The translations under genes and the position numbers were made by a program. This document shows positions 1-7,937 of a DNA stretch of 64,000 bases, in pieces. Numbering within the stretch: the first letter of the stretch is position 1; each line of letters starts with the position of its first letter. The notes under the pieces were generated by a model. The model did no database searches. It worked only from the letters and a program-made list of their open reading frames with translations, and was not told where the DNA came from. The stretch comes from Streptacidiphilus albus JL83 (GTDB taxonomy: Bacteria; Actinomycetota; Actinomycetes; Streptomycetales; Streptomycetaceae), in assembly GCF_000744705.1 (NCBI RefSeq), contig NZ_JQML01000001.1:1-64000 (forward strand), in the 5' to 3' direction.

Positions 1-513
1 GCGGACCCAGTCCGTGAAGATGCCAGGGTCCTGGGGGCAGAGGTGCGCGCCGACGTCGGCCACCAGCCAGACCTTGCCGCGGCTGGGCCGGTGACGGCCA
101 GCAGCCAGTACATGGGGCCGTCCTCGGCACCCAGGACGGCAGAGCCGTGGTTGCAGACCGCATGGACGATGGGGCCAGGGCCCGGTAGCCGCGATTGCCG
201 TCCTCCCACATCCAGCTGTGGTCCAGGGGGAACCCGGCCGCGGGTTCACGGGGCTGGTCCTGGTCGGGCCAGCCGGGCGGGAGCCGGCCCGGCGGCAGGA
301 GGCCGCCGTCCTCGGGCGGCCCGAGGCAGGAGCCGTTGGCGGTCTCTGCGATGAACGTCCGGCAGGGCTCGGGCAGGACGACGCCGTGCCGGCCCCTCCC
401 AGACCCGCAACGCGTCCCAACCCGGTGGGCGGCTCCCGCCACTCCACGGCGAAAGCGTCCCGCAACGCTCCGATGTCCTGGGTGTCGGCACGAGACCCGT
501 CGGCTCCATCCAT
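1..513 (-). pseudogene. SMI1/KNR4 (SUKH)-like protein, multiply frameshifted, cut by window edge
   Basis: From an ATG at 513 the minus strand codes for a SUKH-like protein only if the frame changes about four times. Recognisable blocks in order are FAVEWREPPTG, GWDALRVWEG, LPEPCRTFIAETANG with EDGGLLPPG, GPMYWLLAVTG, and RGKVWLVADVG running into the left edge. The order (acidic N-terminus, TGNG-like turn, Gly/Leu/Pro run, L-VTG then RG-VW) is that of SMI1/KNR4 proteins, many of which act as immunity proteins in polymorphic toxin systems. No single frame is open throughout, so this is a decayed gene or a stretch with several indel errors. No toxin is visible nearby. Confidence 0.6.
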
Positions 514-824
514 GACGTCACAAGCACCGGGTCCCTACGACAGTGCTTCACCCGGGCCAGCGGCCGGACCTCTCGGTGAGGCATCCGGCCGCAGGCCAAG
601 CCCCACCTGAGTGGGGAGCTCCACAGAGCAGGTGCGGGATCGCCCCGAGTAGGGGGTGGTCGATTCCAAGAAGCGCCATCACCCCCTCCCCACCCCCCTG
701 ACGGCACCCCGCACGGCCCCGGTGTCCGTTGTCATCCAACCGAGGCGTTGACAATGAATCCAGTCGCTTCGGGTGCCAGGGGCCGGCTCTCGGTTCCTGG
801 TTCCCACCTCGTACCATCCCGACC
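514..824. other. Intergenic, no gene recognised
   Basis: About 310 bases with no frame of convincing codon pattern on either strand. It presumably holds the divergent promoters of the SUKH remnant and of the membrane protein at 825. Confidence 0.4.
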
Positions 825-1358
825 ATGCAGAACGTCAGGATCGGCATGGATCGCGGCACCCTCAAGCGATTCGGCACGGACATCATCAGGTACATCCTCA
901 TCGGCGTCGGCATGGGTGCGGCCGAGTTCATCCGCGGCTACGTCGAGGGCGCACCGGACGCCGTCTCCAGGCGGCTGGCCGTGTTCTTGGCGATCGGTTC
1001 GTTCCTCTTCTTTCTGCTGTTCGCCCTGTTCGTGAGCTATGGATGGACCACGCTGACCCCTGCCGCAGTGAGGACGGTTGGCCTGGGACGCCTCAGAGTC
1101 GTTCCCTGGAGCGACATCGTCGCGGTCGAGCCGCGCACCAACGGGCGGCGCGGCAAGGCATCGCGTGTGTTCATCGCAGTGCGCACCGTCGACGCGAAGT
1201 TCTTCACGCTGCCGGGCACCATGGCGGTGTCCGCGGACCGCACGGAGTTCGTGGACAGGCTCGCCGCCGTCACCAGGTATTGGCAGCACATACGACCCGC
1301 GTTCGGTCCTCTGCCAACGAACCCAGTCACCCCAGGTCAGGACGTCAGCATCGACTAA
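825..1358 (+). CDS. Small membrane protein with bacterial PH-like C-terminal part
   Basis: A 177-aa protein, starting at ATG 825 rather than at the upstream in-frame start because hydrophobic coding begins here. It has a membrane segment near residues 20-40, a second very hydrophobic one near 50-70 (SFLFFLLFALFVSYGW), and a soluble part of about 100 residues. The phrase WTTLTPAAVRTVGLGRLRVVPW, in which a short beta-rich domain follows two helices, is typical of bacterial PH (YdbT/bPH-like) proteins, whose function is mostly unknown. It is monocistronic and followed directly by a GC-rich repeat array. The family call is tentative; the membrane topology is clear. Confidence 0.7.
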   Translation: MQNVRIGMDRGTLKRFGTDIIRYILIGVGMGAAEFIRGYVEGAPDAVSRRLAVFLAIGSFLFFLLFALFVSYGWTTLTPAAVRTVGLGRLRVVPWSDIVAVEPRTNGRRGKASRVFIAVRTVDAKFFTLPGTMAVSADRTEFVDRLAAVTRYWQHIRPAFGPLPTNPVTPGQDVSID

Positions 1359-1439
1359 CTTCACTGGCCAAGGACACCCGGCACCCGACCCCCAAACACG
1401 ACCCGGACCGCCCCCCGACCCACCCGAGCCCGCGACCGA

Positions 1440-1925
1440 CCCAGAGGCCGGTCCGCACCAGAACCAGACCAGGGACCGGACCGAGCCGGGACAGGCCCGG
1501 AACAGGACCGGAACCAGGCCGGGCCGGGGCCAGACCGGGACAGACCCGAGCCGGGACAGGCCAGGAACAGGACCGGAGACGGGACGGGGCCGGAGACGGG
1601 ACAGGTCCGGAGCCGGGCCGGGCCGGAGCCGGGGACAGGTCCGGAGCCGGGCCGGGGCCGGGGCCGGGCCGGAGCCGGGGACAGGTCCGGAGCCGGGCCG
1701 GGGCCGGGGGCCGGGCCGGGGCCGGGGGCCGGGCCGGGCCGGGGGCCGGGCCGGGGACAGACCGGGACAGACCCGAGCCGGGACAGGCCAGGAACAGGAC
1801 CGGAGACGGGACGGGCCGGAGACGGGACAGGTCCGGGGCCGGGGGCCGGGCCGGGGCCGGGGCCGGGCCGGGGACAGGTCCGGAGCCAGGCCGGAGCCGG
1901 GGGCCGGGCCGGGGGCGGACGGGGG
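1440..1925. repeat. GC-rich degenerate repeat array downstream of the GBL receptor gene
   Basis: Nearly 500 bases built almost only from short words such as CCGGAGCCGGGCCGG, GGGACAGGTCCGG and GGGACAGACCCGAGCC in varying order. All six frames are open or nearly so, which explains several long but meaningless reading frames. It ends about 40 bases before the stop codon of the receptor gene. No protein is proposed. It could be an expanded simple-sequence tract and may include assembly error. Confidence 0.85.
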
Positions 1926-1962
1926 GTGCGGACGGCGGTCCGGGCGCGTGTGAAGCGGGCCG

Positions 1963-2601
1963 TTACCGCGCGCCGCCCAGCACGGTGAACAGGTCGGGGT
2001 CCACCCGGGTCCGGGCCAGGACCGCGGGGACGGCGATACCCGGCAGCAGCAGGCGCCACATCCGCACGGCGCGTTCGGGCAGGTCGCTCCGGCGGGTGGC
2101 GGCCTCGGCGAACAACTGGATCCCGGTGCAGGCCCCGACGACGAACTGGGCGACCTCCTCGGGCCGCACCCCGGCCTGCAACTCCCCCTTGCGGACGGCC
2201 TCGTCCAGGACCCCGGTCATGATCTGGGCCCAGTCCAGGTAGGAACTGGCATCGTGCTCCCCGAACGTCGAGCGCTCGACGACCAGGCGGACACCGGCAC
2301 GCAGCACCGGGTCCACCTGCAACTGCTTGGACCACACCATGGTGATGTCCACCAGACGCTGCAGGCCCTCGGACTCCAGGTGCGGGACGATCGTCTCCGG
2401 CTGGGCGTTGATGACAGCCTCCGCGAGAGCCTCCTTGTTCTTGAAATGGAAGTACATCGCCCCCGGCGTCACACCCGCCCTCGCCAGGATCTTGCTGACA
2501 CTCGCACCGTCGTAGCCGTACTCGTCAAAGACCTCCGCCGCGGCCCGCAACAACAGGGCACGGGTCTGGATCGCCCGCTCCTGCTTCGGCTCTCCCACCA
2601 C
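1963..2601 (-). CDS. Gamma-butyrolactone receptor, TetR-family repressor (ArpA/ScbR-like)
   Basis: A 212-aa TetR-fold regulator. The N-terminal helix-turn-helix covers about residues 10-55 (ERAIQTRALLLRAAAEVF, then SVSKILARAGVTPGAMYFHF), and the GAMYFHFKNKEAL signature is characteristic of GBL receptors. Trp124 in SSYLDWAQIM matches the conserved ligand-pocket Trp of ArpA. Known family members bind operators until a gamma-butyrolactone signal releases them, then allow secondary metabolism and differentiation genes to be read. The gene is divergent from the AfsA-type synthase at 3427, the classic receptor/synthase arrangement. An operator-like element lies 20 bases upstream at 2621-2640, consistent with autoregulation. 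Confidence 0.93.
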   Translation of the reverse strand: MVGEPKQERAIQTRALLLRAAAEVFDEYGYDGASVSKILARAGVTPGAMYFHFKNKEALAEAVINAQPETIVPHLESEGLQRLVDITMVWSKQLQVDPVLRAGVRLVVERSTFGEHDASSYLDWAQIMTGVLDEAVRKGELQAGVRPEEVAQFVVGACTGIQLFAEAATRRSDLPERAVRMWRLLLPGIAVPAVLARTRVDPDLFTVLGGAR

Positions 2602-2620
2602 GACAACCCCTCCAAAAAGT

Positions 2621-2640
2621 TAAGAACGCTCGCTATCTTA
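2621..2640. promoter_or_regulatory. Candidate GBL-receptor operator (ARE-like) in the receptor promoter
   Basis: The imperfect palindrome TAAGAACGCTCGCTATCTTA lies 20 bases upstream of the receptor start codon. Its core at 2624-2639 matches the element before afsA at 3362-3377 in 13 of 16 positions. Autoregulatory elements of this repressor family typically have such a GAAC-N-CTCG centre. Binding is inferred. Confidence 0.55.
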
Positions 2641-2689
2641 TCCGGCCCTTTGGGCGGGATGCCAGCCCTTGGTCTGTTTCTCCACACAC

Positions 2690-3060
2690 ACCCCGGAACC
2701 CCCCACACACACCCCACAGCCCCGGACACGCCCCCGAAGTTCACCGGACACGGCCCAGGACTCGCCCGGCACGCCGGACACACCCCGAAAGCCCCCAGGC
2801 ACACCCCGGAACCCGCCGAACACGCCCCAGAGCCCCCGGACACGCCCCGAAAGTTCCCCGGGTACCCAGGACTCGCCGGACACGCCGGACACACCCCAGA
2901 GCCCCGGGCACACCCCAGGACACGCCGGACACGCCGGGCACGCCCCAGATTTCCCTGACCACGCCCCAGGACTCGCCCGGCACACCGGACACGCCCCAGG
3001 GCCCCCCAGGGCTCCCCGGACGACGGCACCCCGGACGGCCGGGCCGTACGGCGCCCCGGG
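2690..3060. repeat. C/A-rich degenerate repeats between receptor and afsA
   Basis: A tract made of variations on CCGGACACGCCCCAGGACTC and CACACCCCGGAACCCCC. Translations are Pro/Thr/His-rich on one strand and Gly/Val-rich on the other, without start signals or domain structure. Not regarded as coding. It directly follows the receptor promoter and precedes a second, regular array. Confidence 0.75.
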
Positions 3061-3094
3061 ATCCCGCACCCGCAGCTCCGCCCCCGACCGCCCG

Positions 3095-3298
3095 ACCGGC
3101 GACCGGTGGCTGGTGACCGGCGGCTCGTGGCCGCCCGACCGGCGACCGGTGGCTGGTGACCGGCGGCTCGTGGCCGCCCGACCGGCGACCGGTGGCTGGT
3201 GACCGGCGGCTGGCGGCCGCCCGACCGGCGACCGGTGGCTGGTGACCGGCGGCTGGCGGCCGCCCGACCGGCGACCGGTGGCTGGCGGCTGGCGGTGT
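3095..3298. repeat. 43-bp tandem repeat, about 4.8 copies, upstream of afsA
   Basis: Units begin with ACCGGCGACCGGTGGCTGG at 3095, 3138, 3181, 3224 and 3267, an exact 43-base period. The last unit is cut short near 3298. Copies differ mainly in CTCGTGG versus CTGGCGG. Each unit holds GACCGGCG and GGTGGCTGGTGACCGG, so the tract can form many hairpins. It ends about 130 bases before the afsA start and 58 bases before the operator-like site. Confidence 0.95.
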
Positions 3299-3356
3299 AA
3301 GAACAGAATTAACTTCCCGCTGCGTTATCGAACCGTTACGGGATTGCTGTGACATA

Positions 3357-3377
3357 AAACCGAACACTCGTTATGTT
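3357..3377. promoter_or_regulatory. Candidate GBL-receptor operator in the afsA promoter
   Basis: AAACCGAACACTCGTTATGTT lies 50 bases before the afsA start codon. It is partly palindromic and shares GAAC-N-CTCG-N-TAT-N-TT with the site at 2621-2640. The receptor encoded next door is the obvious candidate ligand; this is inference from pattern and position. Confidence 0.55.
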
Positions 3378-3426
3378 GTGGTGCCTGGGCGGCCAGCGCC
3401 GCCTGTTGCCCGGACGAGGGGGATTG

Positions 3427-4368
3427 ATGTCCACAGCACTCCTGGAACACAGCGCACCGGCCTCGACACAGCCGGCCGCCACCATCGCCGAACTGGTCCA
3501 CAAGACCCGCACCGCCGACGTCCTGCTGACCCGATGGCGCACCACCGGCCCCGACACCCACCACGTCACGGCGGAACTGCCCCCCACCCACGGCTTCTAC
3601 CGGCCCCGGCACGGACTCCACGACCCGCTGCTGCTCGCCGAAGCCGTCCGCCAGTCGATCCCGCTCCTCACCCACGCCGCCTACGGCGCACCGCCCGGCG
3701 ACCGCCAGGCCTGGCGCGACCTCGGCCTGCGGCTCGACCCGACCGCACTGGCCGCACTGGCCGCCGGCACCGGACCCACCACCCTCGACCTGCACATCAC
3801 CTGCACCGAGGTGGTCATGCGCGCCCGGCGACCGGCCGCCGCCAGGATGCAGGTCCAGATCACCGCACAAGGACGCCACCTCGCCACAGCCACCACCACA
3901 TTCACCAACCACTCCCCCACCGTCTACAACCGACTGCGCGGACACCACGCCGACCCGCACCACACCCCCACACCCCCCGGCCCCCCGCTACCACCCGCCC
4001 ACGTCGCACGCACCCACACCCGCGACGTCGTCCTGTCACCCACCCCCACCCCCACCACCCACCTCCTGCGCACCGACCCCACCCACCCCGGACTCTTCGA
4101 CCACCCCCTCGACCACGCCCCCGGCATGCTCCTGCTCGAAGCCGCCCGCCAAGCCGCCCACACCACAACCACCCACCCCCGCACCACCCTCACAGCCCTC
4201 CACTGCACCTTCCACCACTACGCCGAACTCGACACCCCCTGCACCATCCACACCCACCCACACCCCACCCCCAACACCACACACACCCACTGCACCATCA
4301 CAGCCACCCAGAACAACCAACCCGTCATCACCGCCACCGTCCAACTCCAACCCCCACCCCACCACTAA
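3427..4368 (+). CDS. afsA: AfsA-type gamma-butyrolactone biosynthesis enzyme
   Basis: A 313-aa AfsA-family protein. ATG 3427 is chosen because a GGGG-rich ribosome site precedes it (GACGAGGGGGATTG); the upstream start at 3373 lies inside the operator. AfsA enzymes join a beta-ketoacyl thioester to dihydroxyacetone phosphate in the first step of A-factor-type signal synthesis. Two hotdog-like repeats are seen: the first around residues 60-140 (FYRPRHGLHDPLLLAEAVRQS), the second around 220-300 with the family signature FDHPLDHAPGMLLLEAARQ. The 3' half uses CAC, ACC and CCC codons almost exclusively, giving long C/A runs. It pairs divergently with the receptor gene. Confidence 0.92.
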   Translation: MSTALLEHSAPASTQPAATIAELVHKTRTADVLLTRWRTTGPDTHHVTAELPPTHGFYRPRHGLHDPLLLAEAVRQSIPLLTHAAYGAPPGDRQAWRDLGLRLDPTALAALAAGTGPTTLDLHITCTEVVMRARRPAAARMQVQITAQGRHLATATTTFTNHSPTVYNRLRGHHADPHHTPTPPGPPLPPAHVARTHTRDVVLSPTPTPTTHLLRTDPTHPGLFDHPLDHAPGMLLLEAARQAAHTTTTHPRTTLTALHCTFHHYAELDTPCTIHTHPHPTPNTTHTHCTITATQNNQPVITATVQLQPPPHH

Positions 4369-4745
4369 CAAAAACACCCCCACCCTGTTTTCGACCGGGT
4401 CGGCGAGAGCCACCCCGACATGTTGATCATGAGCCACTCTTGGCCCGTCCGAGTGTCATTGGGATGACCGCTAGTCCATGATCGGCAGCGGTTTTGGGCT
4501 CCACCCCGATCGGGTGACTTCCAAGGGGTCTGTGACGCAGATGGGAAGGTGCTGGTGTCGAGGGTCTGGGGCCATCGTCCGGCCCCTGGCCACCGGTCTG
4601 CCCCATCTGGGGGATCGGCACCATGCCCTCGAACGGGCCCGGCCGCCCTCGTCTTGGGCACGGTCCGCGGGGCGGCCCCGGCCATGGGGGGTGTGGCCGG
4701 GGCCGAGCGGGTCCCGGCCGCACTGTCCGAGTGTTCTTTCCTGGT
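4369..4745. other. Intergenic between afsA and the KAS III-like gene, no gene recognised
   Basis: About 375 bases between two convergent genes. No frame shows a recognisable protein on either strand, and I see no clear transposon end or strong terminator hairpin. Confidence 0.4.
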
Positions 4746-5738
4746 TCAGAAGGTGACGGCCATCGCTCCGCAGGAGAAGCCGACGCCGTAGGACACGAGG
4801 AGGGCCCGGCTTCCCGGCTTCAGGGTGCCCTCCTGGCGGGCGATGGCGAGGGTGGTCAGGACGTTGGCCGGGCCCAGGTTGCCGATGTCGGCGCACGGGT
4901 TGGGCACGATGTCCATGCTGATCCCGCATGCCTTCATGACGAGTTGCAGGGTGCGGGTGTTCGGCTGGTGGGCGATGACCAGGTCGAGATCAGCCGTGGT
5001 CCAGCCGGCCCGGGCGAGGGCCGAGTCGACGACCCCGGGGACGTGCCGGCGGGCGGCCTGGACGATCTCGACGCCTTCCATCGTGTAGAAGCCGGTGCGC
5101 ACTTCGAAGCCCTCTTCGGCCCTGCGGCGTTCGTGGACGGGCAGGGTGCCCAGCTGCCAGTCGGCCGTGTGGGTCTCCCACTGGCTCCCGCGCACGTCGA
5201 GCCGCGTTCCGTAGTTCTCGTCGCGGGCAAGGACGACGGCTGCGGCTCCGGCCCCGAAGATGCCGGCCAGGCTGAGATCCTGGTGGTTCGTCAGGCTGAC
5301 GGCATCCTGGCCGCCCACCACGATCGCCCGCTCGCAGCGGCCCGTCTCCAGCATGGTGACCGCTGTCTCCAGCGCGGGGATCACCTCCGCGCACGAGCCG
5401 TCCACACTCATGGTCTTCGCGCACCCGATCCCCGCCCGCTGGGCCAGCAGGACCGCCTGCGAGGGGGCCACGTACGCGGGGATGCTGACCTGCGCGAAGA
5501 TCAGCAGGGTCTCGCCGCCGATGGCCTGCGGGGCCACGCCCGCCTCGGCACACGCCTTGCCGATCGCCTCGGCCGCCAGGGTCATCAGGCTCTCCCCCTC
5601 GGCATAGACCCGGCGCTGCTGGGTGCCGGTCCGCCGGACGAACCAGTCCGGCTCCAGACCGTGCGACAGGGCCAGATCGGTACTGCTGACCGTCTCCGAC
5701 CCGAGCGCGTAACCCGCGCCTGCGATCCCGACCGCCAT
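4746..5738 (-). CDS. 3-oxoacyl-ACP synthase III-like (KAS III/FabH fold) enzyme
   Basis: A 330-aa thiolase-fold condensing enzyme. ATG 5738 is chosen for its GGAGAG ribosome site; an open frame continues upstream but has no coding character. The Cys-His-Asn triad is visible as Cys116 (SVDGSCAEV), His257 (VIAHQPN) and Asn287 (DIGNLGPAN), so it should be active. Housekeeping FabH starts fatty-acid chains; stand-alone relatives in secondary metabolism make starter units, beta-ketoacyl chains or esters. It lies tail-to-tail with afsA, so a role in providing the beta-ketoacyl precursor or in modifying the signal is possible but unproven. The loop after the Asn (GPAN in place of FabH's TSAAS) suggests a non-housekeeping subfamily. 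Confidence 0.85.
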   Translation of the reverse strand: MAVGIAGAGYALGSETVSSTDLALSHGLEPDWFVRRTGTQQRRVYAEGESLMTLAAEAIGKACAEAGVAPQAIGGETLLIFAQVSIPAYVAPSQAVLLAQRAGIGCAKTMSVDGSCAEVIPALETAVTMLETGRCERAIVVGGQDAVSLTNHQDLSLAGIFGAGAAAVVLARDENYGTRLDVRGSQWETHTADWQLGTLPVHERRRAEEGFEVRTGFYTMEGVEIVQAARRHVPGVVDSALARAGWTTADLDLVIAHQPNTRTLQLVMKACGISMDIVPNPCADIGNLGPANVLTTLAIARQEGTLKPGSRALLVSYGVGFSCGAMAVTF

Positions 5739-5859
5739 GAGGGCCTCTCCTCTTTGACCGGGGCGGCCGCATCCGCGTACCGCCCGCAACACTAAGACCC
5801 TGCGTAACGGACCGGCAACTTCCCGACGATCAGGCATATGCCACTGCAAGGCTCTGGCC

Positions 5860-6411
5860 ATGAATCGCACCCTCAGTCTCACCGCCACCGCAGCCGCCGC
5901 CTTACTCACCCTCACCGGCTGCTCCAGTGGTGCCAAGACAAGCACCGACGCGGTACCGACCGCGGCCGCCGGCTCCAGCAGCACGGCCGCCCCGTCGTCG
6001 GCCCCCGTGGGCAACCTCGACGCCAGCCAGGACATGGCCATCCTTGCCCGCGACGTCCGCACCGCGCACGAAGACCTCGTCCTCACCGACGCCACCGACC
6101 CCAATCACCTCATGGGCCGGCCCAACGAGTACACCTCCGACGTGCGTTTCACGGACTCGCGCGTATCCGCATCAGACACCGCTGACCAGGGCCTGTCGAA
6201 GGGCGACGTCCAGTTCGGCGGCAGCATCGAGGTGTTCCCGACCGCCGCCGATGCGGCCACCCGCGCCAAGTACATCCAGGCCGTCACCCAGGCGCTCCCC
6301 TCGGCCACTGAATACGACTTCGTCAGTGGCAACGTCCTGATCCGTGTCAGCCACTACCTGACGCCGGCGCAGGCCGCCGACTACCAGCAGGCCGTGAAGT
6401 CACTAGGCTGA
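5860..6411 (+). CDS. Secreted lipoprotein of unknown function
   Basis: A 183-aa protein with a short Arg-containing N-terminus, hydrophobic core and lipobox LTGC (Cys21), so it should be lipidated and held on the outer face of the membrane. A Ser/Thr/Ala-rich tether follows to about residue 55. The mature domain (GGSIEVFPTAADAATRAKYIQAV) has an alternating alpha/beta pattern often seen in actinobacterial lipoproteins of unknown role. It is divergent from the KAS III-like gene with a 121-base gap. Confidence 0.8.
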   Translation: MNRTLSLTATAAAALLTLTGCSSGAKTSTDAVPTAAAGSSSTAAPSSAPVGNLDASQDMAILARDVRTAHEDLVLTDATDPNHLMGRPNEYTSDVRFTDSRVSASDTADQGLSKGDVQFGGSIEVFPTAADAATRAKYIQAVTQALPSATEYDFVSGNVLIRVSHYLTPAQAADYQQAVKSLG

Positions 6412-6531
6412 ACGACCGGGCCCCTGCCGCGCAGCCCGGGTGCGTTTCGTTTCCTCCTTGCGGCGCGCCCGGTACGGACAGCGATGCTCCATAGCGCACG
6501 CTGGAGGCCGACCGATTTCGAAGACAGTCTT

Positions 6532-7464
6532 CTATGCTGCTAGTGCTGCGCTAAATGTAGGCCTGCTCTCGAATTCATAGGGCGACAGGTAGCCAAGTTC
6601 CCGCCGAATCCTGCTTCTATTGTAGTAGGACTCGACATATTCAAATATGGCGGTTTTGACCTGCTTGATTGTTGCCCATACATGCAGGTGAATGAGTTCC
6701 TTCTTGAGGGTTGCGTTGAAGGACTCGGCCGCAGCGTTGTCGAAGCAGATCCCCGTCTTTCTTACCGAAGGGATGACCCCGTTGTCAAGGCAGTGGTCGC
6801 GAAATCTACTGCCGGTGTACTGGCTGCCACGATCCGTGTGCATCACGGCTTCTCCCTGGCCTGGCCGGCGGTTGCGGATGGCCATATCGAGCACCTGGAC
6901 CACCATGTCTTCACGCATATTGTCAGCGATGGACCAGCCGATGAGCTTGCGCGAGTATCCGTCGATCACCGTGGCCATATAGGCCCAGCCCTCTGCGGTA
7001 TGAATATATGTGATGTCCCCGTACCATATTTGGTCTTTCTTTTCCGGGACGAAGTTGCGCTCGACGAGATCCACCAGGCCCCGTCGGTTCGCGGGGTCCT
7101 GGAGGGTGGTGGCCCTGTAGGGCCTGGGGTGGACGCAGGCCAGTCCAGCAGCCCTGGCCAGGCGTCGGACGCGCTTGGGCGACACGCGCTCGCCCTGGCG
7201 GGCCAGCTGGGCGTGTATCCGATCGATTCCGTACCTTCCCTTATTCGTTTTGTCGATGGCGATGATGAGTCGCGTGAGCTCGACATCGCGCCGCGCGTGC
7301 CGGGACTCCTCCCTGTCGATCCACGCATAGAAGCCGGCTCGAGATACATGCAGCATCTGGCACATGAAGTTGATGGGATACCTGAAGCGGCGCGGCTTGC
7401 CAGCCTGCTCGTCTCTGACTTGCAGGATAAAGGCGAACTTTATTGATTCTGGCTCGCAAACCAC
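6532..7464 (-). CDS. IS3-family transposase OrfB (DDE integrase domain)
   Basis: About 310 aa with the retroviral-integrase fold. An HTH_21-like part (RYGIDRIHAQLARQGERVSPKRV) is followed by the DDE core: Asp in YGDITYIHT, Asp in MHTDRGSQYTGS and Glu in FDNAAAESFNATLK. The C-terminus has the usual YNRSRIRRELGYLSPYEFE. It is normally made as an OrfAB fusion by -1 frameshifting; the overlap with orfA and the slippery A run fit this. All catalytic residues are present, so it may be active. Confidence 0.93.
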   Translation of the reverse strand: MVCEPESIKFAFILQVRDEQAGKPRRFRYPINFMCQMLHVSRAGFYAWIDREESRHARRDVELTRLIIAIDKTNKGRYGIDRIHAQLARQGERVSPKRVRRLARAAGLACVHPRPYRATTLQDPANRRGLVDLVERNFVPEKKDQIWYGDITYIHTAEGWAYMATVIDGYSRKLIGWSIADNMREDMVVQVLDMAIRNRRPGQGEAVMHTDRGSQYTGSRFRDHCLDNGVIPSVRKTGICFDNAAAESFNATLKKELIHLHVWATIKQVKTAIFEYVESYYNRSRIRRELGYLSPYEFESRPTFSAALAA

Positions 7465-7730
7465 GCCGCTGCTTTTTTTAGAAAATCCCGCCCCATTCGG
7501 AGCTTTCGGTTTTCCTCTTCGAGTTCCTTCATATGGACGCGTTCATCGATAGTAAGCGGCTTGTCTTTGATGCTTCCGCTCCTCTTTGCGGCATTTACCC
7601 AGCTCCCGAGGGTTCCCTCGTTCAGGCCGAGGTCCCGGGCGATCTCAGCCACGGGCCGGCCGGAGCTCACTACAAGCTCTACGGCCTCTGCCTTGTATTC
7701 CGGAGCGTCCTTCTTCCGCTTTGAAACCAT
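7440..7730 (-). CDS. IS3-family transposase OrfA (HTH)
   Basis: About 96 aa from MVSKRKKD (ATG 7730). A start 21 bases upstream is also open but lies near the element end. It has a helix-turn-helix (PVAEIARDLGLNEGTLGSWV) that binds the element ends, then a heptad-like dimerisation helix (MKELEEENRKLRMGRDFLKKA), as in IS3 OrfA proteins. It overlaps orfB by 25 bases. Confidence 0.92.
   Translation of the reverse strand: MVSKRKKDAPEYKAEAVELVVSSGRPVAEIARDLGLNEGTLGSWVNAAKRSGSIKDKPLTIDERVHMKELEEENRKLRMGRDFLKKAAAWFASQNQ
7473..7479 (-). promoter_or_regulatory. Programmed -1 frameshift slippery site of the IS3 element
   Basis: Seven A residues on the minus strand (CTAAAAAAAGC) at the end of orfA. 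Slipping back one base turns LKKAAAW into KKSSGVVCEPES and enters orfB exactly, as expected for A-AAA-AAG-type sites of this family. Confidence 0.75.
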
Positions 7731-7937
7731 CGTGCACTTCCCACTTGACACTGCGATGAACTACTTCCAGTGTCCACGAAAGTGGTCGGGGTCCACCATC
7801 CAGCATGACCGATCAACGACACACCCGATCACCAGTCACATGATCTGCTGCTGTAGTACTGGTCAGTACCAGGACCTCTGCAGCGATGCTCTCACGCCGC
7901 TCGAACAGCAAGTTGGGCTGAAGCTCGAGAGCTCGGT

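Larger units (their letters stand above)
6502..7795 (-). mobile_element. IS3-family insertion sequence, apparently complete
   Basis: A 1294-base element with imperfect terminal inverted repeats beginning TGGAGGCCGACC at 6502 and, read inward from 7795, TGGACCCCGACC. The repeats agree over roughly 26 bases with several mismatches. It holds overlapping orfA and orfB on the minus strand. No convincing target duplication is seen (CGC to the left, CCA to the right), which suggests an old insertion or later rearrangement. Confidence 0.85.

Noticed and set aside
1440-1953. Long open frames across the GC-rich array
   Set aside because: They exist in most frames at once, are made of repeated Gly/Pro/Arg/Ala words, and have no ribosome site.
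2669-3202. Pro/Thr-rich protein between the receptor and afsA
   Set aside because: Translation of the C/A-rich and 43-bp arrays; no start signal and no domain.
3095-3298. CRISPR-like array
   Set aside because: The 43-bp units are contiguous with no unique spacers and no cas genes.
6682-7446. A plus-strand 254-aa protein inside the IS3 element
   Set aside because: Antisense to orfB, whose DDE motifs are complete.
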